From Macrophomina tecta (lineage: Eukaryota; Ascomycota; Dothideomycetes; Botryosphaeriales; Botryosphaeriaceae): 64,000 bases of DNA. Within the stretch, counting starts at the first letter, position 1; each line of letters starts with the position of its first letter. The notes below the pieces were generated by a model, which was not told the origin of the DNA, searched no databases, and saw nothing but the letters and a program-made list of their open reading frames with translations. The stretch is from NCBI GenBank assembly GCA_024180945.1, contig JAKSGN010000002.1:2542001-2606000 (forward strand), read 5' to 3'. Positions 23,186 to 35,253 of the stretch are shown in pieces. Made by a program: the position numbers and the translations under genes.

Positions 23186-23211
23186 TGTGCCCATTACCTC
23201 TACTACTCCAT
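22380..23211. other. convergent intergenic region between UBC9 and the SCY1-like gene
   Basis: Contains the 3' flanks of two convergent genes. No coding signal. A GT microsatellite lies close to the stop codon of the minus-strand gene and would be in its 3' UTR. Confidence 0.5.
23141..23189. repeat. dinucleotide microsatellite (GT)n
   Basis: Nineteen perfect GT units, one AT interruption, then a further GT stretch. It begins 23 bases past the stop codon of the SCY1-like gene, so it should be transcribed in its 3' UTR as a CA repeat. Confidence 0.95.
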
Positions 23212-25798
23212 TCATTCCCACGCATCCCCCCACCCCTCATCCATCACCTCCTGCTCTTCCTCCTCCTCCTCCTTCTTCTTTTCTTCCTCAGCCTTCCTCT
23301 TCCTCTCCTCCTCCGCCTTCTTCCTCGCCGCCGCAGCTGCTCCTCCACCCACCACAACGCTCTTCTTCGCTCCTGCCCCAACACTACCTGTTGTGCTCGC
23401 CCTCGCCCCTGCCGCCGGCCGGCTCAGCCCTTTCGGCAGGGGCTTCTTCTTGGCAGCGCCCTGCTTTGCGGCGGCCTGCGCGGTCAGCCAGCCGGCGAAG
23501 TCGGGCTCACCGTTATCGTCAAAGGGGACAGTGGGGGTTTCTTTCTTCGGCGCTGGTGGTGCAAAAGGGTCGTCGAGGTCGTCATTGGCAGTTCCCCACG
23601 CGTTGTTATCGTCCTCCGCGTTAGTGGTGTCGGCGAAGTCGTCGCCCCACGCGGCGCCGAAGTCTTCAGCCTCGGCGGTGTCGTCGGGCGAGGAGATGGT
23701 GGGGGTTTTATTAAAGGTTTGGCGGTGGAGGTTGGATGCGGTGCTAGTGGACGAAGTGGGGCGAGCGGGAGGCATGGAGGAGGAGCGGGGTTGGAGGGTT
23801 TCAGTGGAGGGAGAGGAGGAGATGTTGGTGGTTGGTTGGATATCGCCGGTCGCGGCGGCGAGCTTGTTGGTGAAGGAGGAGATGGCCCAGCCGGCCCAGG
23901 AGTTGTCGCTTTGCGGGGTTGACATGCGCGGGATGACACTGCCGCCGCCGCCGGCGGTGGTGGCGCTAGCGGCAGTGGGGGGAGGTAAGACGGTATCGGG
24001 CATGGTGGTTTGGTGTTTGCGGACTCGGGTGAGGTAAATGTCGAGGGTTTTGTTGGCTTGGTCGCGGACGAGTCTGGAAGAGGGAGGGGTTGTTAGCTTG
24101 GGGAGACCGGGGGATAGTTCTAGACTTACTTCTCCTTGTCGACTAGAGAGGGGCAGATGCCGGGGAGGAGCTTCGTCGCGCAGTCTTCTTCGCTGTATAG
24201 GTCGGCTGTTGCTGCTAGGGCTAACAGAGCAGCATTTCGTGCGTGCACGAAAGGATCACGCAGGGCACGACCAAACGCAGCAGTCAACACTTTGGTCCGT
24301 GAACTCGCTCCGAGGTTCCTAGCTATCTTGCCCAGACATATCGTGGTGTTGGTTCTAATTCCAGGTTGCTCGTCGTTGGCAGTCTTTGCGACGTGGCGCA
24401 ATAATTCTCCGTTGACTGTCCGATCAGACAACTTTGGGACCACTGTGAGTACTGCCTTGACAGTCTGTTCTCTGAGTACTGGTGCCGTATCGGAAAAACC
24501 AGTGACCTAGGGAGGGTTAACTAGGTTTACAATCTTGGAGGTCCATGTCTCGTACCATTTGAGGGAATATCTTGTCATTGACAATCTTATTTGAAAGATG
24601 GTCAATCATCAAAGGAAGATTGTCCAGGAGGCAGACGCGTATGGCTCTGTCAGGACTCTGGAAAAGCCTTACAATGACAGGAGTTATCTGAGCGTCATAC
24701 TCCTCATCTGATAACTTCGAGGCAATTTTCATGACGAGGCTGAAGACTTTGGGCCCCCCACCACCGAATTCAACAGACTTCAGCAGCTCAGGAAGAACCT
24801 TCATCTTGAAGAACTCTTCGGGAAAATCGTCCGACACTTCTTCAAGCTGACTCAGCAACTCATCCCTCTCATACTCACCCTTGAGTCCAAGGTTTTCTAT
24901 GCCCTCTGTCAAGGAGATCAAAGGTGTCTGGAAGAAGCCTCCCGCACGTTGTCCCTGATCAAGGAACTGGCCGACACTCGATCTTGCTTTGGGGCTCGGG
25001 TTAATCAAGCGCCTGTAGCTCTGCTGCATCGTAGGCGGAACGCTCTTGACTTGCCCAAGTTGATCTGTTCCCTGAAAGCTACCATTGAATGTCTCGAACA
25101 CCACAGTACCAAACCCGTACGCATCAATGGCTGTGACTGGGTTGTTCTTGATCACTTCCCATCCTCCTTTGGCGATCTCGGGCGGCGCGTAGCGATTCGA
25201 ATCGGGCACCAAGCTCCCAAAGCTGTAGATGACAGCATCATCCTCTTTCATAGAGCTCAAAATATCGAATCCACCCAGCTTCCACTCACCACTCTCGCTT
25301 GTGAATATCGACGAGACACGGACCGAACCATGGACGGAGCTGGCCTCGCCGTTGAGGAACTTCAGCGTTTTGGCGACATTATGTAGGCCCCATTTGATTG
25401 TCTCCTCGGCAAGAGCTTTCCGGCGCGTGTGCCAGCTGAGCGGATTCAAGCGTTCAGTGGCAATATATATGTAGGCCTCTGTCTCCACCGTGTCCAGCAC
25501 CTTTATTACGCCCGGGTGCCTGATAGTCCGCAGTTTACGTAGCGCGTTCTTCGCTAGGGGTAGGCGAGACTTGTTGGCAGTAATATCGAAAGAGAAAATG
25601 CTGCATTTTGAGCCATCTTCCTGCGCGTATCCCGTAAGTATATCCTCGGTGTGCGCAAGGGGTATTGGGCCATACTTTCTTGGTGCCGTTATGGAGGGTC
25701 CATATTGAGTGGTCAATGTCAACTCTGTCACCAAAGGAGTAGCCGAACGCAGGGCCTTTTGAGATGGCGGAGGCGACAGCAGACTTGAGAAAGTCCAT
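23212..25798 (-). CDS. SCY1/SCYL1/Cex1-type pseudokinase with HEAT-like repeats
   Basis: This family (mammalian SCYL1, yeast Cex1) links tRNA export and COPI/Golgi trafficking and lacks normal kinase activity. Minus-strand exons 25798-25676, 25620-24556, 24506-24130 and 24073-23212 sum to 2427 bases (808 aa). The start MDFLKSAVASAISKGPAFGY is the family N-terminus. The kinase-like region (about 25-300) lacks a clear HRD and DFG: the corresponding stretches read SSVHGSVRVSS and KLGGFDI, supporting a pseudokinase. Helical HEAT-like repeats (about 330-570) follow, for example MIDHLSNKIVNDKIFPQM and FGRALRDPFVHARNAALLAL. The C-terminus has WGDDF, AWGTAND, a long Lys/Glu coiled coil and ends DEGWGDAWE; acidic Trp motifs of this kind bind coat proteins in the family. 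Confidence 0.92.
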
Positions 25799-27487
25799 GG
25801 CGTCGTTCGGCGACCAAGGAAAAAGCAACAAGCAGGAGGGCGATCCTGAGATGAAGGGATAATAATAGTCATGAAGCAGCCCCACGACACGGACACGAGG
25901 GCGTTGCGACTGGCAGCCCTTATCGATAATCACGCACCTGCCCCATATGGGACTAGCGCCTAACGATCATCGCGCGCCTTCTCTAGAGGGCGTGCGCCTT
26001 CGACGCCCGCATCTTCTCATCCCACTCCGTCTTCAATCTGACAGGTGGACTCGCAACCCTGCCGTCCGTGAAAATCTCCTCACACCAAGGCTTGGGTCTC
26101 CCAATTGCTCCATTCACGCCCTGCCTACCACCAACTCGTCCCTTCCGTCTTGCAAACAGTCACGCTAGTCAGTAATCGCTCACAAACGCGTGCTTTCGCC
26201 TTGGCCCCTATGACACGGGCTCTGAGTTCCTCTGCGCCAGCCCCTCGCCTCCATTGTCCTGCTGGCGCCGAGTGACTTCGATCATTTACACTAGACTCCT
26301 TAATTTCGGTCGCCGGAAGAGTCAATATCCCCGCACAACTCCAACTCGGAGCACTTCAAAGCTCTACTGGCGACCGGATACATACGCGGTAAGCTGCCAC
26401 TGATTCTTCTTTCTTCACCCCCCCTCTCCCCCAGGTGCACTTGTAGTGGACCTCGGTGTGGATTCTTTCTCGTCGATGATGCGTTGGTAAAAGGTCCGAT
26501 CGCAATGTCCGTTGATGGTTCTGAACGCCCTTGCTTGCTTGACCACCGGCCGTCGAGGACGCTCTCATAGCGATGGTGCAGTCTAGATGGCTCTTGAATG
26601 AGCTCTTCACCCGACTCCGCATGTTTTTAGAAGCATTCGGATCCGATTCTAGAAGAGGACATCAAATTCACGCAAAGAGCGACTTATTGGAGTTCTGGCC
26701 CTAGGGGTCCGTCCTAATGGGTCTGAGCTAATGGCAGCCGCAAACACCTGCGAACCGCTAGCTTAAAGCTCCCGGGTTCCTGGAAACAATATTCTTGGGT
26801 ACCATGGACTTGCACGCTTGCCTGAGCAGCTGAGGCATCTGGCGTCGGCAGGCAACGGTGTTCGAAGCCTCATCGGAGCGAAATGATCATCTAAAATAAA
26901 CTGAAAAGATCTGAGACGAAGCCCTTTCAGAATCCGAGAAAACTAATATTCTGACCCGAACACTGTGCTAACGTTCGACCTCTACTGCAGGGTCGAAATT
27001 ATCATCAGTGACAACTGCACTCAGACATACTAGTGCTGCTTTTCAGTCTGTTAATCATCGTTTAGTTTGATATAGTGCATTACAACTGGCATTCATGATT
27101 CAGAGCTCTGAAAAAGCGTTTCTCGGTCTTGACACTAAAGGCTCACTGGATCATTCACTATCAAGTTGACAGCACTGCATCGACAGTCATTATCAACAAG
27201 GCAGGACCAGGCTTCAGTTCGGAAGGGTTGTTGGCACAAAGAGTGGAAGCTTACAAAGTGAGAGTCTTCAAGAGTTCAAAGCCCTACGTTTCGAGAAGAC
27301 GTGTTACCTTGAGGACATTCAAGCCTTCGAGGCTGCATGTGGAGTCACCTGTGCGTAGGGACTTCGCGAGAATAAGTCTTCTGGCTCGAAATTACCCAGG
27401 TGGGATTGGGATATTGAGGGCATCGACTTAACCAGAGGGCTTCTTGAAAGAACAAGTCAAGCTCCCTGAAGGGCAAAGGCGAGCCCA
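25799..27487. other. divergent intergenic region, 1.7 kb
   Basis: Separates the starts of two divergent genes and so should hold both promoters. The part from 26640 to 27480 is AT-richer. ORFs (25947-26168, 27129-27431 plus; 26356-26622, 27345-27632 minus) are short and carry no recognisable feature. An upstream non-coding exon of the chromatin gene is possible but cannot be shown. Confidence 0.5.
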
Positions 27488-30400
27488 ATGTCCAAAAGGT
27501 CGAGAGATTTGTCACCTCAACCACAGCCGTGGTCCAAAAGGCGCCCCCTGGACAAAGACACTCCTTACTTCGGACATGCAGATACTTATAGGCCATTTTA
27601 TGGGTCCAGCGCAACAGATGCTTCGTCTCCATCTGCTAAGAACAGACGCGATTCAAGTTTTTCGACCTCATCTTCTTCCAGAGATCGAGAGGTGCACGAT
27701 GTAGGTAAATCGAGACTCGACAACCGCCATGGCCAACCCAAGCGGCCAATGCAGCAATCGCAGCAGACGCACACCTCCACAGCAAAGGTATCTTTTGAGA
27801 GACGACACGAAAGTGCATATGCTGCAACAAAAAGGCCTAGTGGGGCTGACGGGCACCAAAATCACGCAGACTCCACAAATGTGAGTTTTGATTACTCAGG
27901 CGTTCCGCGGGGACCGAGAGCTCGTCCACGTCTTCCGCAAGCGCCTGACCATCAGCAAAAGCTGTACCGCACGGCCTTAGATGGAAAACATGCGGGAGTC
28001 ATAAGCCAGGAAGAGCTACTAAAGATTAAGGAGCAGCCTCATATCTTCATCGCGAGTTCACATCTACCGTTCCTACCAACAACAATACCACACTTGCAGC
28101 GGCGTGTGCTCAGAGATCCACTGGCTTCTGCCACCGTCAAAGCAGACGTAAGCGGATACTACCTGGTTTTTCCTGCCACTGAATTTGGAAAGGAAAGATT
28201 GAAGCTGTGCTATGAGCAGTATAATAAATCACCTATGTTTGGCGAATATACGCTGCATATGGAAGCCTTCGTTCACGGGCAGACGACGGAAGGGCAGCTA
28301 CCATCTGAAATTGGTGGCGATCTATTACAGACCACAACGAAACCGCAATCGAGTCCCGAAAGCCGCCTTGGCAGACCAGTTGCACCAGTTGGCGGCCCTG
28401 CGGCTTCACACCTACGGCCCAAAGCTGATGATGAGGTTTCTACGTCAAGTACAGCAGTACCATCTGAAATTTCTTCTGGCACAACAAGCGCGAAGTCACA
28501 CTGCGCTGAATGCAAGAACAGCCACTTCCCTCCTTACAACCCGAAGCATGGCTGCAGTACATGCTGGAGATATTACCATTCGAACTGCCGCAAACCACAG
28601 GCACGGATTAACGAGGACCTGTAGGACAATTCTGCGGATTAATTGAGCATAACTTCGGCTAACGCCTCTACAGTAGCACTTGGCAATGTAACTACTGCAT
28701 CAAGAAAAAGAGGGCAAAACCTGCACCCCAGCAAAGAAGCGAACAAAGCAATGTCTCGGCCTCGTCGGTGTTTGAGCCAAGCAGATTGCACAGCTGGAGC
28801 CCGGGTTCAAGCAAGCAAGCAATCGGACAAACACGCATGGGAATATGGGCTCCATCAACAATTGCCGAAATCAAGGGCGTACAGAATAGTATCCCAGATC
28901 ATCCTGTTGCCGCAGAGGAGACGCAGTCGCAAAGAGTGATCTTGGATTCTCGTTTTCGTGGTAGAGAATTCAATGGAAACTCTCGGCTGTGGGATAGGAC
29001 TGAGGTACGTTCTTGCTCTGATCTGAACAAGAAACCCAATCTGACCTTATTGTGGAATGGGACTGCCTGGACGCCGGAGACACACAAGCATACCTTAGAA
29101 GAAAATTTGGCAAATGAACAACAATGGACAGCTCCTGAAAACAACAGACCGCTTCCCGGAGTAGGTGATATCCGGCAAAGGCTACAATCAAGCACTAGTT
29201 TCCAGAAAGAACCGGACGCACCTACACAAAACAGGGCCGATCAAGCACCCGGACCAGACGTAAATCCATCAATGGAGAAGGCTGGCCCAGAAAAGGCCTA
29301 CCAACATCAGGACGATACGCGTGAAGTACGGACGATAGACGATGATTCTATGCTGGGGTTCTCAGAGAGTAAGATAGGCGAGTACTTGGATGATGATGGT
29401 CTTCAAGCAGACCTTGAACCAGAAATCCCAGATCTGGCTCTGGAGATCCCCGATGTATCGACAGAGGATCTTGCGGGCCATGGCGTGCGGCTCCACGATA
29501 AAGCTGAGAACTTGGATGCTGAGTCGTTTGGCAGCAAGCACTCGCAGGCCGTTTCTTCTGAAAACCGAACGTCCCAAAACAAACATCAGCCGGCGAAGCG
29601 CAACTCGTTGGCGAATTGCAGCGTCTGCGGCAAGAGCATTTTCTCCAAATTGGCGAAGGTAGATGATCCGACATGGTTTGTTCCCCTTCCGTGATGGCCT
29701 CTTACGCGAGACTGATGTGGCAGTAGTATAAGCTGTAAGAACAAGAAACAGACAGCCGAAGAAGATAGTGCGCCGAGACTTCTGATTACTGAGTCACCTG
29801 AAGAGGTTTGGCGTCGCCGACTGCAGCCAGTGCAGCAGCATCCTTCACCAGTTGGTGAAATAAGAGCGCCTCAGCCGATCAGGGAGATGTCACGCTTCGG
29901 ACAAGTGCATCAAAACTTGCATGCCGAGTTGAGCACGCTGCAGGACACTGAAGTTGCAGTAAGCCGGGAAAGCATTCGCATTCCACCGGAAAGTCTGTCA
30001 GAGGACGGCATGAACGGCCTGTCTGAACGCTATCAAACAGCTACGAACAAGGCACACACCACAGTGGGACACGAGAGTGAGGAAGAAGTGGAAACAGCGG
30101 ACCAATCGGCGGAGGCGGCCGATGGCGAGGGCCCGAGCTTTGAGGCGAGCCGGCCAGCGCGCCGAGCTCGTTCTCCTGTCAACGAAAACATCAACAATGC
30201 CACCGCGGGAATGGGTTCCGACAATGCACGCTCTGCCATTGGCTCTGAGGTCCCGCAGGGCACGCATGGGAAAGCGGAGCGGGATGCGCACTCCGACGGC
30301 GCTCCCAAAGACTCCAGCAATCTGCCAGCGCCTTGCGCCAAGCTGCCTGCAAGTTTCAGCTGGCCAGAGCTGATAGGATTCGCCCTAGCAGAAACGAGCG

Positions 30401-32436
30401 ATCATCGCATGACTGCTGCTCAAGTTCACCAATGGATCGTGGACAACATCCATGGCTACGACATACATAACACCACTCACAGAAGCAGCATTGCCGCCAC
30501 CTTGAGCCAGCAGAAAGCAAAGTTCCCCAAGGCCGACGCCGTCATGGAAGGCTCCAGGCAACTCTCCCGATGGAGGCTTGCCCCTGAATATGTCTCTGCT
30601 TACAAGAACGAACTGAAGAATCATCGTGAGCGCCTTCGCAGAGAGCGCGAGCTCCAGGGCGTCCGTAATGGCTTGGTGTCTCGTCGCAAAGAATTCAACG
30701 AATTTGCCAAGAGCTCCCACACTGCCACCGACTCGTCGGATCCAAGGCCCGCCTCGCAGCATAAAGACATCTCCAGCCTGCCGCCACCGTCAACTGAAAC
30801 GCCCATGTTCATTCAGCGCCACAGGGTCGCGTACGACGATGATGGCCGTGACATTGTTGCTGGATTCAAAGACGTTCCGATTGAGAGGTGGACTGAGCTT
30901 GCAAAGGCCGAGTCATTCCGAACCAAGGGTCTTAGGTTTTATGTTGGTGACTATATCAAGGCACCCCTTCCAAATCGCTTCAAGTTCGCCGATTACACTC
31001 ATAAGCCTTTAGTTCAAACTATTGCGCAGATTGAGGAGATCAGACAGCGGCGTGATGCGTCTGGCTACGCCGTGCTCGTGCAGTGGTTCGTAACGAAGGA
31101 GGCGGCAGAATGGTGGAAGTGTCGTCATGTCAAGTCGCTTTGGCCTAAAGACGAAAAAACTGGCTCCTATGTCCCAGCTACCGTCTGGGATGTTCTCACT
31201 TCGGATTTCATCATCGAGCAGGAGAAACTGGACCCCGAGGAGACCAAGCGCCGAATCATACCGAATCTGTTCTTTGAATTGGATACCGATGTGTGGCTCC
31301 TTTACCTCAAGCAAGGACAGGGCCCAGAAACCTGGCCAGGCATAGCCTTCGGTCCCCAATCACCTCGCTCGGCAGAAAAGGAAACTGAGAACACCGAAGC
31401 AGGTCTTGAGCGTACAATTGAGCGTTCGGGTAGCGCTTCTCGCAATTCTACTCTCTCCCAAGCATGGACTGCTACCCAGTCGCAAATCACGTTGAGGACT
31501 AAGGCCATGGCAGAAGCGAATCAGCCGCAGAAAAAGCTGCCACATGACAATCTTGCTGGAAGCCAGCAGATATCCAAGGCACGCAATAGAGCATTCATCA
31601 GCCCGGCACTTATGGTTGAGGCAGTTCCAATTTCTTCGGAGCAAGCCCCGCCGAAGCAGCCTCCTTTATCGCGGGTTTTATTTACACCGTCCCCTATCAA
31701 CGACCAAGTTGAGAAGGATTCCAGCGCGACCGACTTCAGACGTTCGAAAAATGTTTCGAAAGCCGACAGGAAGATGCCCAGGTCAGCTCCAGAAGCCCCG
31801 ATGAAGCGGCAGAAAAGGGGCGTGACGCCGGAGGAGCAGGCAGCCGTCCGTGCTTTCCTCCTTGAGGAGCAAGCCAATGCTGAATACAGAACCAAAGATC
31901 TGTTCGCCGCAGTACCCGAGCTCGACCCGGACAACGCTGCCTGGGACCGCGAGGCTAAAATCGCAGAGATCAAGGCACGCCCTTCCCGGAAGGCCCGTTT
32001 CACCAACAACCTCACCTACGCGCGCCTAGAGCGCCCGTCGCACACGTTCTTCAAAGAGGTCGACCGCCCCCTGCCGAAGGCGTACAAGGCTCCCCCGTCC
32101 AACCGGCCCGGCAGCGGGTACAGCGACCACGCCGTTACGGACCTGACTACTCGGGCCAACGGCCGTCGAGCCTCATTGTCGAACCCCGACATGGATATGC
32201 AGGATGCACCCTACACGCAGTCGAGCACGACAAACGGTACAAGCAGCAGTCAGTTTGATCCAAACAAGCCGGAGATGTTTGATACGGTGGAAGAGCTACT
32301 TAACCTACCAAGTAACCTTGTCCCGACGCTGTATGAGGGGAGATTAGCGTTCAGGGACGGGACGGTGGGGGCGAATGGGCGGTTGCCAAGGGCGAAGAAG
32401 GTATTTAAGGTGGAGGGGACGTGCCGGGAGAGTTAA
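27488..32436 (+). CDS. large chromatin-type protein: PHD finger, forkhead-like and BAH-like regions
   Basis: Exons 27488-28620, 28674-29675 and 29724-32436 sum to 4848 bases (1615 aa). A PHD finger spans about residues 338-392: HCAECKNSHFPPYN, GCSTCWRYYHSNC and, after the first intron, WQCNYC, giving the C4-H-C3 order with the Trp before the last pair. A second, incomplete Cys cluster (CSVCGKSIFSK, SCKNKK) lies at the second intron. About residues 924-985 resemble a forkhead-type winged helix (SWPELIGFALAE, RMTAAQVHQWIVDNI, HRSSIAATLSQQKAKF). About residues 1117-1241 (YVGDYIKAP, IAQIEEIRQ, VLVQWFV, LTSDFIIEQEKL) look like a BAH domain. The remainder is disordered and charged. A histone-reading or transcription role is inferred; I cannot name an ortholog. 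Intron 1 has a less usual GTAGGA donor. Confidence 0.82.
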
Positions 32437-33926
32437 AGTGAGTCGGGGGCGTTATTGGATGTAAAGAAGCGATGAGCAGAGCTTGGTAGTCCCCAGAGAG
32501 GGGGGGAAGTGAAGGCCTTTTTGCGGTGGCATCTCGGCATATTTTCAGATGGAGTCTGTTTTCGGGGCTTTTGTGGTTTCTTTTTCTTTGACTGCTGAGG
32601 AATTGGCCCGCTTCTAAGGACCGGAGATTGCATGGCACGGCATGGGGTTTGCAAGCATTTATTATGGGGCTGAGCAGACGTGCGAGCTTGTGGGCTTTTG
32701 CCTTTCGCCGCTTCTGTTCTTACCTTACAATCCAATGAAGTTGGTAGTGTCAAACGATGGGGAAGTGGAGCTTTGACCCTTTTTTCTAGTGGGTGGGGAG
32801 AGGTGGAAGGTTTCTTACCCTTCTCTGCTTTTGGCGACATGTGTTATACCTATTTGAGCTTTTGGGCGAAAGTGAAGAATGGAGAAGGAAAGAATGAATG
32901 ATATCTTTGACTCCTTAGTCGCATCTCTGGATAACTACTTTATCTAATCCTCTCTGTGCCAACTTCTGACGTTCTCTGCTGATAATGTGAAGCAATCCAC
33001 CATTTGAAGTCCAGCAGGTGGCCTGGAAAATAAAATATCAACGCCGGATGATGCAATGCGGCTCACAGGGGACCTGAGACTTGGCTGACAGCCGATTGAT
33101 AGCGGCTATTTGAGGGCTGCTCCTCTGTCGCTATCTTCCTTTTCACACTTCAAGGAGTTGACAGAAGCAAAGATTAAGCTTTCTTTGGAATTAGGCGAGA
33201 ATCACGTACTTTTTCTTTTTCTGTCTTTATTCTTAATCCAGCACGGTCTTTCTACTGTTTTTGCGAACTGCGAGTTTGTAACCATTTCTGCTTGTTCTCC
33301 CACTTCCCGTGGTGACGACAGCGACCTGTGTCTATATAACGCGGAAAAGCTGCAATTCAGCAATTCATCGAGACGAAGGGGAGATGCGGCAGGTAATATT
33401 GGCGTCTGAATGTGCTGGGCTGGAAAAAACGAAGTAGTAGGAAGATGGAGAGCGGTGTCGAGGGAGGAAGGACTAGCAGCAGGACCGTAATTTATACGCA
33501 GTGAGCCACTGGGTCGCGAACAGTGTAATAGACAGGTAGCCAAACCCACTGGGCGCATGAGTGGAACATCTGGGCAAGCGAGCGAGCGAGAGGCGGTCTT
33601 TTTGAACTGCGCCAGGATGGGAAAGAGGCAGGTGGAGGGGGGTGCCACAGGTTGCTGGGCTGAGGACCTGCGACATCTGCTGCAGCCACGGATCCCATGA
33701 GGCATCCATATTCCATGAGATGGCATCTGCGAGTGCGGCCCCCCACATTGACATTGGTTGGTAGATGCGGGGACAAGCACGCTTAATTGCGGTTTACTTC
33801 TCGCTCTTTGGCTTCTCAGCATTGGCGCGCCTCTGTATTCTTTAGAGGAATCGATGTAGTGAAGGGTATACTTGGCTCCGCCTCTTGGGGCTTCCAAACA
33901 ATAATTGCGGTCTTTATTCCCATCTC

Positions 33927-33950
33927 TTTTTTTTTTTTTTTTTTTTTTTT
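33927..33950. repeat. poly-T tract, 24 bases
   Basis: Uninterrupted run of T on the plus strand inside the gene-poor region. Such a run can be the tail of an old retro-insertion, but no adjacent element was recognised. Confidence 0.9.
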
Positions 33951-34740
33951 GTGCGCCCAGGGTTCACGCAAGTAGGTAGGCGACCCTTCCATGGTGCATT
34001 TATTCTTTGCAAATAGCCACGTGATTCTCCATCATCGACACTAGTCTTCAGAGTCTCAATGTGGTTACGCACAGCACTTTTGCTCAGAGGTCAATTACTT
34101 CAGTCCGCAGCAAGATAATGCTTGGGACGATTGCGGGTGATCGCGGGTGTTATAACCGGCAGTAAGAGTTCCGCAGAGTAGATTATTGCCATATTCTGGC
34201 TAAAAGAGCTGCTCCGCTGGAAAGTGGCCAAGGAGGCGAGTCATTAGCATGACGCTAGATATCGTAGCTAATGTACTGGCCAGTAAAAGTACGACTGTGC
34301 TTGTCCTTTTTGGACATCAAAGCCGCTGCTTACGGATATGCTTCCATGCTTACCCAGCTGTCAGGGTTTGGAGCCCTGCCCGAAAACTTTGGTTGAGAAT
34401 TCTAGCACCGTCAGTTGTTGTTGATGTTCTGCTGCGGGCATGGAGCTCACTGAGGGCAATTCGATGTCACGCTGCAGATTCTGTACTGTCTTCGCTAGTT
34501 GAAGATGCAATAACAACCCAGGCACATGAAGACCTGCCGCCAGCGGTATGTTGTGGTGTGCGCTGCAATTTGCCGCTCAGGTCTCCATTCAGAATCAGCT
34601 TCGCGAATCGTCTCTGCGCCTAATAATAACAGCCTTTCTGGTTTGATTTAGTCTTTTGCGTCGCAACTATATTTTTGTAGCTCCTCATACGCTTTTTTTT
34701 AAAAAAAAAACCTAAGAAATGAAATGTGTAGGACCGTTGC

Positions 34741-34750
34741 TATTTAAATA
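34741..34750 (+). promoter_or_regulatory. TATA-like box before the small secreted protein gene
   Basis: TATTTAAATA lies 115 bases upstream of the candidate ATG, a usual distance for a TATA element in filamentous ascomycetes. Nearby DNA is AT-rich, so a chance match is possible. Confidence 0.35.
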
Positions 34751-34864
34751 CACGAAATGTGTATTCGATGAATCATCTTATCACTCTCTGTTGCTTTTTT
34801 TTCCCGCCATCACTCTAATCATCCAACGAGTCTTCCTTTTCTCCATCCCTCTTCTCAAGCAAAA

Positions 34865-35253
34865 ATGAGATTCAACGCACCAACTGCCGCTCTACTTCTC
34901 CTCGGGTAAGTATAGGCGCTGAGGCGCTATGCCACAAAGGGCTGGTTTGTATTAGGTGCTTTCCGGACCCGTCCATGGAAGATGGTGGAAATGGCATGGC
35001 GTGTTATCTCTCTTCTACGGAAAATCGCGGTCACAGGGACTGGAGCGCATCAGACGAATTGACGAAGTGGGTCTGTACTAAACTCGGCGTGATATGCGGA
35101 ATACAGACCAAAAGAAGGCGCCTGCTTCCCTTTGGACACTTCAGGTGGGAGCGGGGTCCCAGAAGACAGTTTTCGTCATCTTTGCGGCGTCCGGCAAACG
35201 TTCTGCTCTTAAGGAACCCGAAACTCTATAAACCTGATATTGGCCAATGCTGA
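34865..35253 (+). CDS. candidate small secreted protein, unrecognised
   Basis: Two exons, 34865-34905 and 34956-35253, give 339 bases (112 aa). The start MRFNAPTAALLLLG is the common beginning of secreted proteins of this group of fungi, though the hydrophobic stretch is short. The intron (50 bp) has donor GTAAGT and acceptor ATTAG. The mature part has five cysteines (the last residue is Cys), with the pattern ACYLSS, WVCTKLGVICG. The second half is Arg/Leu-rich and less convincing, so a further splice may exist. The gene sits alone in a 5.2 kb gene-poor, AT-richer stretch, the usual setting of effector-type genes. No homolog recognised; the model is a hypothesis. Confidence 0.45.

Larger units (their letters stand above)
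32437..34864. other. gene-poor, AT-richer region
   Basis: No supported gene in 2.4 kb. Long low-GC tracts, a 24-base T run and a T8/A10 stretch occur. An ORF at 33110-33409 has a hydrophobic segment but no ATG; a 124-codon ATG ORF at 34249-34623 has no recognised family. It may be a decayed or repeat-derived spacer. Confidence 0.5.

Noticed and set aside
33110..33409. ORF with a hydrophobic, signal-like segment
   Set aside because: It has no ATG; the frame begins at TTG and the region is AT-rich spacer.
33202..33897. 231-codon minus-strand ORF
   Set aside because: Composition is Pro/Ser/Cys mixed, no domain, runs across a region with poly-T and no leader signals.
34249..34623. 124-codon ATG ORF in the gene-poor region
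   Set aside because: No family, signal peptide or splice support; plausible by chance at this length.
34690..34712. T8 followed by A10, terminator-like hairpin
   Set aside because: Intrinsic terminators do not apply to a nuclear fungal genome; it is a simple AT tract.
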